Origin: Carboxylicivirga sp. M1479
GTDB lineage: Bacteria > Bacteroidota > Bacteroidia > Bacteroidales > Marinilabiliaceae
Assembly (NCBI RefSeq): GCF_007097485.1
Contig: NZ_VKDE01000016.1
Location: 1-64,000 of the forward strand
DNA: 64,000 bases
Reading direction: 5' to 3'
Part shown: in pieces, positions 1-6,978 of the stretch
How the letters are laid out: each line of letters starts with the position of its first letter
Numbering within the stretch: position 1 is the stretch's first letter
Translations under genes and position numbers: made by a program
Notes under the pieces: model-generated
What the model was told of the DNA's origin: nothing
The model's database searches: none
What the model saw: the letters and a program-made list of their open reading frames with translations, nothing else

Positions 1-12
1 GAAACCCCGTAT

Positions 13-236
13 ATGAAACTGACTTCAAACGCTAAGCACACAGGACTATTGCCTCGAGCATGAACATGAAAATTTAACTTCTTGGCGTTTACAACTTATT
101 TTGAAACAAACTCTATGTCAGAGAATAACAAAATTATAAACACATGAAACGAGCCATGAAAATAGCTTCTCTAACTGGAGCATGATTAATTTTGGCGAGT
201 TCCATGTGGCTAATAAAAACAAAATTTAAACACATG
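13..236 (+). repeat. Leader repeat in front of gnd (about two units)
   Basis: Two units of a dispersed leader element end on the gnd start codon. The near unit (144-236) holds a 13-codon ORF from ATG 144 whose stop (183-185) overlaps the next ATG (182) as ATGA; that second ORF of 15 codons ends at 229, five bases before the gnd ATG. CATGTG at 203-208 can pair with CACATG at 231-236, which contains the gnd start codon. The farther unit (13-143) is degenerate but keeps an ATG at 13, the CACACAGGA segment and a GCATGA junction. Close relatives are at 2968-3160 and 51800-52099 on the minus strand. The repeat is seen directly; its role as a translation leader is inference. Confidence 0.75.
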
Positions 237-1688
237 AAAAAGCTATCTGATATAGGATTAATAGGTTTGGCTGTTATGGGGGAAAACCTGGTACTCAATA
301 TGGAAAGTAAAGGGTATAGGGTCTCTGTGTACAATCGATCAACCGATAAAGTAGATAATTTTGTTAATGCGCGTGGAAAGAACAAGAACATTGTTGGTAC
401 ATACTCTTTGGAAGAATTGGTAAATTCCTTGGAACGCCCTCGTAAAGTGATGATGATGATAAAAGCAGGCGCAGCAGTTGATGCTACGATTGAAGCTTTG
501 TTACCCTTGTTAGAGTCTGGCGATGTAATTATTGATGGAGGAAATACACATTATCCTGATACAGAGCGTCGAGTTCAGAATGTTGAGAAAGAGGGTATAC
601 ATTATATTGGGGCTGGTGTTTCTGGAGGAGAAGAAGGTGCTTTATTAGGGCCTTCTATTATGCCAGGCGGCTCACAAGTAGCTTGGCCTTTGGTTAAACC
701 AATCTTCCAATCAATCGCTGCAAAGGTAGAGGATGGTTCTCCATGTTGCGATTGGGTCGGAGAAAGTGGAGCCGGACATTTTGTTAAGATGGTTCATAAC
801 GGTATTGAGTATGGAGATATGCAATTGATAAGTGAGGCTTATCATTTATTAAAAGACTATGTGGGTTTATCTGCCGATGAAATGCATGAGGTTTTTAAAC
901 AATGGAATGAAGAAGAACTTGATTCTTACTTGATTGAAATTACGCGCGATATATTAGCATTTAAAGATGAAGATGGCGAACCGCTTGTTGAAAAAATATT
1001 GGACAAAGCGGGGCAAAAGGGAACCGGTAAATGGACCGGCATTACAGCTTTGGATTTAGGCACGCCTTTGACATTGATTGGAGAAGCTGTTTTTTCGCGA
1101 TGCCTTTCGGCTATTAAAGACGAAAGAGTTAAAGCATCGAAAATATTATCGGGGCCAACACCTCAATTCGACGGAGATAAAGTGCAGTTTGTAAAAGCAG
1201 TTAAGGATGCATTATTTGCTTCAAAAATTGTGTCTTATGCTCAGGGGTATGCTTTAATGCGTGCTGCTGCAGAAGAGAAAGGCTGGCACTTAAACTATGG
1301 TGGAATTGCGTTAATGTGGCGAGGTGGATGCATTATTCGCTCTGCCTTTTTAGGTAAAATTAAGGAGGCCTTTGATAACGAGTCAGAGCTTAGCAATTTA
1401 TTATTAGACCCTTATTTTAAAGAGGCTGTAGAGAAAGCTCAGAATGGTTGGCGTCAAGTAGTGGCCGCAGGAGTTATAAATGGTATTCCAACACCTGCTT
1501 TTGCAACAGCACTAAGCTATTACGACGGTTATCGCTCAGAAAATTTACCTGCTAATTTGTTACAGGCTCAGCGTGACTATTTTGGTGCACATACATATGA
1601 ACGCATTGATAAACCCCGAGGAGAATTTTTTCATACCAATTGGACAGGACGAGGTGGAGTTACAGCAAGTACAACCTACAATGTATAA
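234..1688 (+). CDS. gnd: 6-phosphogluconate dehydrogenase, decarboxylating
   Basis: Oxidises 6-phosphogluconate to ribulose 5-phosphate and CO2 with NADP in the oxidative pentose phosphate pathway, in the cytosol. The 484-residue product has the nucleotide-binding start GLIGLAVMGENL (8-19), the substrate loop GGNTHYPD (102-109), GVSGGEEGA (128-136) and the catalytic region HFVKMVHNG with Lys185 and Asn189. Length fits the long, E. coli-like form. ATG 234 is chosen because the protein family starts there and the upstream bases belong to the leader repeat; an in-frame extension to 192 would only translate that repeat. It stands alone, followed by a strong terminator. Confidence 0.96.
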   Translation: MKKLSDIGLIGLAVMGENLVLNMESKGYRVSVYNRSTDKVDNFVNARGKNKNIVGTYSLEELVNSLERPRKVMMMIKAGAAVDATIEALLPLLESGDVIIDGGNTHYPDTERRVQNVEKEGIHYIGAGVSGGEEGALLGPSIMPGGSQVAWPLVKPIFQSIAAKVEDGSPCCDWVGESGAGHFVKMVHNGIEYGDMQLISEAYHLLKDYVGLSADEMHEVFKQWNEEELDSYLIEITRDILAFKDEDGEPLVEKILDKAGQKGTGKWTGITALDLGTPLTLIGEAVFSRCLSAIKDERVKASKILSGPTPQFDGDKVQFVKAVKDALFASKIVSYAQGYALMRAAAEEKGWHLNYGGIALMWRGGCIIRSAFLGKIKEAFDNESELSNLLLDPYFKEAVEKAQNGWRQVVAAGVINGIPTPAFATALSYYDGYRSENLPANLLQAQRDYFGAHTYERIDKPRGEFFHTNWTGRGGVTASTTYNV

Positions 1689-1711
1689 GTAATTAAAGTG
1701 ATAATATTATG

Positions 1712-1742
1712 AAAGCTCAGCTTGTAAATGCTGAGCTTTTTT
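1712..1742 (+). terminator. Terminator after gnd
   Basis: A ten-base-pair stem AAAGCTCAGC/GCTGAGCTTT with an eight-base loop is followed by a T run. It lies 24 bases after the gnd stop. Confidence 0.85.
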
Positions 1743-1905
1743 CATGTATAAAATTCATTACCGTATTTTTTTAAAGCCGAATGTTTGGTTGTGCTTTTCT
1801 CTTATAATACCAAAATATGCGCTAGTTAATTGATCCTTAAAAACACGCTTTCGTAACCTTATTTTTTCTTATACTTGTAATCTAAATTCTATTGGGGAAA
1901 TTGAA

Positions 1906-2496
1906 ATGATGCAATTAATTGTTGATAAAAGCATGCAGCGCAGTCTTTTGAAAGGAGATGAGCAATTGTATCGTGATATTTTTGAGGAACTTCAACCGGG
2001 ATTAGTCGTTTATGCTACAGAATATATCAATGATCTGGATATGTCTTGTAGTATTGTTCAGGAGGCATTTTTAAAGTTGTGGGAAAATAGGAAGAGTTTA
2101 AGAGAAGGGACGTATTTGAAAGCATACATGTACAAAGCAGTTCGTAATTTGTGCTTAAATTATTTGCGTCATCTTAAGGTAACAGGTAAATATGAAGATA
2201 GACAGCAGGCTTTGCAACTGAATTATGAGGCTTTAAAAGACAAAAGTGCAGAGCGCCTTTTAGAAGCTGAAATAATGGACCGTTTGCAAGTAGCTGTAGA
2301 TAAGATGACTCCTCAAGGTAAGCGCATATTTACGATGAGCCGATTTGAAGGAAAGACATATAAAGAAATTGCAAACGAACTTGGGATAGCTGAAAAAACA
2401 GTTGAAAACCAAATGGGTAAAGCTCTTAAAGTAGCACGTGCTGAGCTCCAAGAGTTCTTACCCATTAGCGTGTTTTTATACTCTATCTTGCACTAA
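1906..2496 (+). CDS. ECF-type RNA polymerase sigma factor
   Basis: A 196-residue sigma-70 family protein of the extracytoplasmic-function class. Region 2 is seen around SCSIVQEAFLKLWENR and the following Tyr/Leu-rich helix; region 4 is the helix-turn-helix at FEGKTYKEIANELGIAEKT followed by VENQMGKALKVAR. It resembles the large Bacteroidota sigma-factor expansion that often works with FecR-type anti-sigma factors and TonB receptors, but no anti-sigma gene follows here; the next gene is convergent with no gap. A second ATG one codon in (1909) is equally possible as start. Its regulon cannot be read from the window. Confidence 0.9.
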   Translation: MMQLIVDKSMQRSLLKGDEQLYRDIFEELQPGLVVYATEYINDLDMSCSIVQEAFLKLWENRKSLREGTYLKAYMYKAVRNLCLNYLRHLKVTGKYEDRQQALQLNYEALKDKSAERLLEAEIMDRLQVAVDKMTPQGKRIFTMSRFEGKTYKEIANELGIAEKTVENQMGKALKVARAELQEFLPISVFLYSILH

Positions 2497-2970
2497 TTAT
2501 TGTTTTTCTGGCCACATAGGCATTTCAGCTTCATCATCCCAGAATGGCCCCCACTGAATCTCAGTTAATATATCATGGTCAAAAAACAAATTGAGGCTAA
2601 AATCGGAATTGGCAGCTAATGATTGTTCAAGAAGAATCTCCGACGATAAATCTTCCATATCAAACTCACCAAGGTTAAAAACCTCCATTTGCTCCATTAC
2701 TTCGCCCTGGCTTAAACCAATTAAGTCAATGCCTTCAAAAAGTAATTCAGGAGATGCGGATGTAATCGATGTTAACTTCCAATTGCAATCTTCTTCAAAT
2801 GATAAAGAAAGATGCTGATCATCGTAGTGCCAAGCTTCCATTGCTCCAGAATCCTTGTCGCCATCCATTTTCTCAATTTCACTAGGCTCACCTATCAATT
2901 GACTTATTTCGTCTCTATTTAAACCAAAAATAATTTTACCTAATCCTTGTCCTAAGGTGATGTCTTTCAT
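2497..2970 (-). CDS. Unknown acidic protein behind a leader repeat
   Basis: I do not recognise this family. The product from ATG 2970 is 157 residues, acidic, without signal peptide or membrane segment, beginning MKDITLGQGLGKIIFGLNRD. The segment IIFGLNRDEISQLIGEPSEI resembles the short helix-plus-Gly-Glu-Pro motif seen in several small fold families, but that is weak. An in-frame ATG at 3021 would add 17 residues that are entirely leader-repeat sequence; because the same repeat is out of frame in front of gnd, I prefer 2970. Its 3' end abuts that of the sigma-factor gene. Confidence 0.65.
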   Translation of the reverse strand: MKDITLGQGLGKIIFGLNRDEISQLIGEPSEIEKMDGDKDSGAMEAWHYDDQHLSLSFEEDCNWKLTSITSASPELLFEGIDLIGLSQGEVMEQMEVFNLGEFDMEDLSSEILLEQSLAANSDFSLNLFFDHDILTEIQWGPFWDDEAEMPMWPEKQ

Positions 2971-3160
2971 GTGTTTAAGTTTTGTTTTTATTGCCACATG
3001 GAACTTGCCAAAATCAATCATTCTATTTGTGAAGTAATTCTCATGGCTTGTTTCATTTGTTTATAATTTCTAATCATTTGCCATATGGAACTCTCTAGTA
3101 AATTTATCATCTTTCTGTCTGAAAATCTAGATGTTAAGTTTACTTGGTAGCTTCATATAC
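2968..3160 (-). repeat. Leader repeat in front of the unknown gene (two units)
   Basis: Read on the minus strand, a 30-codon ORF from ATG 3110 ends in a TGA that overlaps ATG 3021 as ATGA; that ATG runs in frame into the gene. A more distant, degenerate unit has an ATG at 3156. CACATG (2995-3000) and CATGTG (2968-2973) can pair and enclose the ATG at 2970, as at gnd. The outer unit is of the CATATG subtype and is more decayed. Confidence 0.75.
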
Positions 3161-3221
3161 TATAAGTTTGTTTACTTATGTTTTTGTGTGGATGTTTTTT
3201 TACCTTATCCGTTATGATCTG

Positions 3222-3229
3222 CAAAAATA
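3222..3229 (-). promoter_or_regulatory. Possible -7 box for the unknown gene
   Basis: TATTTTTG on the minus strand fits the Bacteroidota consensus TAnnTTTG. It lies just beyond the arfB stop and about 250 bases ahead of ATG 2970, which would place the whole repeat array inside the transcript. No clear -33 TTG is seen. Confidence 0.35.
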
Positions 3230-3237
3230 GCGATTTG

Positions 3238-3654
3238 TTAATCAGTATAATAGCGCCTGTTGGCTTTTTTTGTGGCGTGTTGCTTTTTCTGTGTTAGGCG
3301 TTTTTCGATGGATGATCTGGTACGTTTGGTAGGTACACGTTTTTTCTCACGTTTTAAGGCCATTGATATTAGAGTGTAAAAACGTTCTATTACAATGGTT
3401 TTGTTGCGCATTTGAGAACGATTCTCCTGACAGCTTAAAATTAATTCGCCCTTGTCACTAATCTTGCTTGCCAGTTTTTTAGTTATTAAACTTTTCTCGA
3501 GGGCACTAAAAAGTTGTGAATTGTAAATATCAATCCTTAGTGTGACTTTAGAACTGACTTTATTTACATGTTGCCCGCCAGGCCCACTGCTTTTTGAAGT
3601 GCTGAAATCAGCTTCTGATATAATGTTGCGTCGTACTAATTCTTCCTTTGTCAT
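3238..3654 (-). CDS. arfB: Alternative ribosome-rescue factor ArfB (peptidyl-tRNA hydrolase)
   Basis: Releases nascent chains from ribosomes stalled on truncated mRNA by hydrolysing peptidyl-tRNA. The 138-residue product has the release-factor motif SSGPGGQHVNKV with GGQ at 26-28, then a compact domain and a strongly basic tail (KKRVPTKRTRSSIEKRL onward) that in this family inserts in the empty mRNA channel. It lacks the codon-recognition domains of RF1/RF2, so its length is typical. No tmRNA gene is visible here. Confidence 0.93.
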   Translation of the reverse strand: MTKEELVRRNIISEADFSTSKSSGPGGQHVNKVSSKVTLRIDIYNSQLFSALEKSLITKKLASKISDKGELILSCQENRSQMRNKTIVIERFYTLISMALKREKKRVPTKRTRSSIEKRLTQKKQHATKKANRRYYTD

Positions 3655-3743
3655 TAAGCATGAGTAAAAGTTTGCATAAAGTTATTTAATTAAGGCTTGA
3701 GTAAGAAGTATTTTCATTTATTTTGCACCATTAATATTAGCTA

Positions 3744-5093
3744 ATGAAAAGAATACTATTCGCGTTTATATATGTTTTGTTATCATTCACTGGAGTTCAA
3801 GGGCAGGAGTTTACGGGAGTTCATTCTAGTCCATATTTACCCTTTGTTGGAGTAAGTAATCAGCCGGCAGAATTAACACGCGATAATGCGAAGTGGAACA
3901 TAAATATGCTCGCCATAAATGCTACATTTTTAAATAATCAAAGTTTTGTGTCTTCCAATTTTTTGGATGCTATGGCGAAGTTTGGTTATAACGACTTAAA
4001 GTACTTATTAGGATCGGAGGAATCATTGGTTTATTTAAATGGTCGCATAATGGCACCATCAATTACATATAAGCTCAATGATAAACATAGTTTTGGTGTT
4101 ACTGTGGGAGTAAGAGCTGAGGGAATTTACAATTCGTCAAATGATGATTTGTTAAAATTATTTAGTGGTGGTAGCACAACAGATGATTTAAAGGATGAAC
4201 ACTTTAACTCTTTGGTTAATAGCTGGGTTGAATATGGTGTTATTTGGTCATCCACTTTATTAAAATCGGATAACCATTGGTTAACTGGGGGGGTAGTTAT
4301 TAAAGTGCTTAATGGATCCGGATCAGGCTATTTAGAGATGGATGGGATTGATATTAAGTATAATGATGAATATATTGAACATTTTAATATGAAATTTAGC
4401 TATGGTTTTAACGAAAGTTTGGGCAAAACCATTGATGGTGGTGATATTATTGAACCTTCTGGGGATGTGGGTATTGGATTAGATTTAGGTTTGAGTTATT
4501 CTCACTTGCCAGATCACTTGATTGGGGTTAAAGGAGTTCCTTATAAAGTAAAGTATGGTTTTGTTGTTTCAGATATTGGAAATATTACTCATAACAAAAC
4601 CCAGAATCAAGCATCGTATGATGTAACGATGAATGATGTTCCTTATAGTAGGTTTGAAGGTATTAGTACGCTTCAAGCTTTAAAGGATTCTATTGAAAAA
4701 TCAGTAGATTTTGTAAAAAATGAGAACGGAAGTTTTAAAACCAAACTTCCTATTTCTGTTGCTGGTAACATTGACTATTGCATTAGACCTAATTGGTTCA
4801 TTAATTCAACCCTTGTGTATAAAGCAAAATATTATAGAGATAGGGTTGATATGCTGAAAAATGATTTTTGGAAAGTGAACTTAACTGGACGATACGAAAC
4901 ACGAAAGATGGGGGTATATTTACCAATAAGCTTCTCTTCTATTTTAGGCTGGAGTATGGGTATATCAGGTCGGTATAGAAACTTTTTTATTGGCTCATCA
5001 ACTATATTATCGAATTTGATGGAAAGAGGAACTGGACATGGACTTTTATACTTCGGTATTTCAATTCCAATTAGTCCTTTGCCAAACCAGTGA
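3744..5093 (+). CDS. Exported outer-membrane beta-barrel protein, DUF5723-like
   Basis: A 449-residue protein with a signal peptide (about 1-20, MKRILFAFIYVLLSFTGVQG) followed by alternating short strands ending in aromatic residues, as in outer-membrane barrels. The opening after cleavage and the phrase about MAPSITYKLNDKHSFGV recall the Bacteroidota DUF5723 barrel family. Substrate and role are unknown. The last 23 bases overlap the 3' end of the convergent phosphatase gene. Confidence 0.7.
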   Translation: MKRILFAFIYVLLSFTGVQGQEFTGVHSSPYLPFVGVSNQPAELTRDNAKWNINMLAINATFLNNQSFVSSNFLDAMAKFGYNDLKYLLGSEESLVYLNGRIMAPSITYKLNDKHSFGVTVGVRAEGIYNSSNDDLLKLFSGGSTTDDLKDEHFNSLVNSWVEYGVIWSSTLLKSDNHWLTGGVVIKVLNGSGSGYLEMDGIDIKYNDEYIEHFNMKFSYGFNESLGKTIDGGDIIEPSGDVGIGLDLGLSYSHLPDHLIGVKGVPYKVKYGFVVSDIGNITHNKTQNQASYDVTMNDVPYSRFEGISTLQALKDSIEKSVDFVKNENGSFKTKLPISVAGNIDYCIRPNWFINSTLVYKAKYYRDRVDMLKNDFWKVNLTGRYETRKMGVYLPISFSSILGWSMGISGRYRNFFIGSSTILSNLMERGTGHGLLYFGISIPISPLPNQ

Positions 5094-5946
5094 TTAAGTA
5101 TTCACGCATTGAATTTGCCAAATGCTGATAAGAGGCATATAAGATACCTTTGTGGTTCATAAAAGTAGATTCAGCGCGATTTAAATCTAACTCCTCGCCA
5201 TTAAAGCTCTGCGCAAATGCACCTAATTCCTTAAAAATACATGCTGATGCTGCATAATCCCATAAGCTACCACCACCATTTGATGCCTTAGGAGGTTTTA
5301 AGTAAATGGCAGGGGCATTTTCCAGTACCCACATGGCGTTCATTGCAGCACCACCATGACTAATTAGCTGGTAATTATTTGAAGATTGATTTTTAATCAG
5401 GCTTATAATCTGATTGTACAAGGCATGATTGATCAGGCTGCGGTCGCACACTAACGTATGCTTCTTATCCGATGTTTTTAAGCGCCATTTTTGTCTGTTT
5501 TTATATGCTCCTTGTTTAATAATAGCATGGTAGAGGGTGTCGTCAACAGGATTGTAAATAACACCAATGTGTGGTTTTCCACTTTTATCTACCAGAGCAA
5601 TAGAAACAGAGTATCCATCTGTTTGTTCAATAAATGGCAAGGTACCATCCAATGGGTCGATGCACCAGAAATAATCTTTCTCAAAGCGACTCTTATTATC
5701 AACTGTTTCCTCGCTTAATAATGCCAAATCGTATTTATGTAAGCTTGGCTTTATGTGTTGGAGGATTATTTTTTCACTTGCCAAATCAATTTCGGTCAAT
5801 ACTTGCGATGCCAGATTTTCGCCACTCTGTTTTTTGTGAACTGCAAACTGTTTTTTGCTCTGCTTGGCAATGTAAATGCCTGCTTCAGAAGCTGCTTTAA
5901 TTGCTATTGTAGCTAGTTCATTGAGCTGTGAAGGGTTTAATTGCAT
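5071..5946 (-). CDS. cysQ: Inositol monophosphatase/CysQ-family phosphatase
   Basis: Probably removes the 3'-phosphate of PAP or a related phosphomonoester. The 291-residue product has the family's metal-binding residues: LLSEE (76-80), IDPLDGT (96-102) and a C-terminal SLWDYAASA. These are the hallmarks of the Mg-dependent, lithium-sensitive phosphatase superfamily; the CysQ subfamily is the most likely but cannot be separated from other members by reading. It is the last gene of a leftward group, eight bases after the kinase-like gene. Confidence 0.82.
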   Translation of the reverse strand: MQLNPSQLNELATIAIKAASEAGIYIAKQSKKQFAVHKKQSGENLASQVLTEIDLASEKIILQHIKPSLHKYDLALLSEETVDNKSRFEKDYFWCIDPLDGTLPFIEQTDGYSVSIALVDKSGKPHIGVIYNPVDDTLYHAIIKQGAYKNRQKWRLKTSDKKHTLVCDRSLINHALYNQIISLIKNQSSNNYQLISHGGAAMNAMWVLENAPAIYLKPPKASNGGGSLWDYAASACIFKELGAFAQSFNGEELDLNRAESTFMNHKGILYASYQHLANSMREYLITGLAKD

Positions 5947-5954
5947 AGCTAAGC

Positions 5955-6932
5955 TTATTTAGGTAATTGTGCCAGCACTTCACGAGTTAATCGCTCACTA
6001 TAACTGTTGATTTTCCAATGGTCGGGACTCCATCCTTTCAAAAAACGATGAAAATCGGTCCAGGCAAGCGGGTAGAGACGTCTCCAATCTTGCTCCAGTT
6101 CATCCATGTTAATTTCTGGTTTCTTTACCGAAACGACTTCTCGCAATGCCTTGAAGTAATAATCAAGTATCTGCTTTTCCATGGCTTCACAATCATCTTC
6201 GTATAAACAACTACCAACAAAATAGGCAACATCCTTCATGCCACAACCACCACCAATGTATTGGAAGTCAACAGCAGCTACCTGGTCGCCATTGGGCGAA
6301 AAGCAAAAGTTAGCCAGTTTAGCATCGCCATGTACCAAGGTTTGAAAAGGGCTTTGTCTTAACTGTTGATCAATAATGGGAGCCGCATTTTTTAAAGCCA
6401 TATCATCCATAATCTTTAACTCATCGGGGCGCGTATCTAGGTGCCAGTAGGTACCAACATCCCACAGTTTTTCCCTCGAAGCATTCATGAATGTTGCATG
6501 AAAGTTGGCTAACCAGTTTAAGCATGTTTTAATCTCGGTCCAGCCAACCGAAGCTAATCGTTCGGGAAATCCAGAAGCATCCAGATCTTCCATCACCATC
6601 AATACTTCGTCGCCAATGTGTTTAAGCGCCAGGCAATGTGGCGTTCTGCATGTATTGTCGCATTGTTGATTGTAAAACTCATACCAGGCAGTTTCTACTT
6701 GATACGATTTTAATTTGCGCAGGTGTGAAAAATCAGTGTTCCAACCCCGTGGATGATTATTGGTGTCGGGTAGTTTCACATGTTTTACAACCACGCTACT
6801 GATATCGCTTCCTTTGAGTGATACCCGAATGATTTTACCATAGCCACTCCAAAGGTTTTGAATAACTTCCTTCTCTTCTAAATCACTGGCCTTTGTAGCC
6901 TCCAATATAATGTCTTTGAATTGCTGATTCAT
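5955..6932 (-). CDS. Kinase-like phosphotransferase (ecdysteroid-kinase/APH fold)
   Basis: A 325-residue protein with the APH-type catalytic loop [11 protein letters not shown] (Asp203, Asn208) and the following metal-binding VDFQ (Asp222). It resembles bacterial relatives of the ecdysteroid-kinase-like family, whose substrate in bacteria is unknown. It sits between an acyltransferase/acyl-activating enzyme and a phosphatase on the same strand, so a small alcohol or lipid-derived substrate is possible but unproven. Confidence 0.75.
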   Translation of the reverse strand: MNQQFKDIILEATKASDLEEKEVIQNLWSGYGKIIRVSLKGSDISSVVVKHVKLPDTNNHPRGWNTDFSHLRKLKSYQVETAWYEFYNQQCDNTCRTPHCLALKHIGDEVLMVMEDLDASGFPERLASVGWTEIKTCLNWLANFHATFMNASREKLWDVGTYWHLDTRPDELKIMDDMALKNAAPIIDQQLRQSPFQTLVHGDAKLANFCFSPNGDQVAAVDFQYIGGGCGMKDVAYFVGSCLYEDDCEAMEKQILDYYFKALREVVSVKKPEINMDELEQDWRRLYPLAWTDFHRFLKGWSPDHWKINSYSERLTREVLAQLPK

Positions 6933-6978
6933 TTTTGCTTTCTGTTAACGAGGATGCAAAGATAATAACAATTGGAGT

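Noticed and set aside
192-233. Upstream extension of gnd
   Set aside because: It would translate the leader repeat from a TTG; the family begins at MKKLSDIGLIG and the same repeat is in another frame at other genes.
2971-3021. N-terminal extension of the unknown gene (MIDFGKFHVA...)
   Set aside because: This peptide is repeat-derived and reappears, with a premature stop, before unrelated genes. I keep it only as an alternative start.
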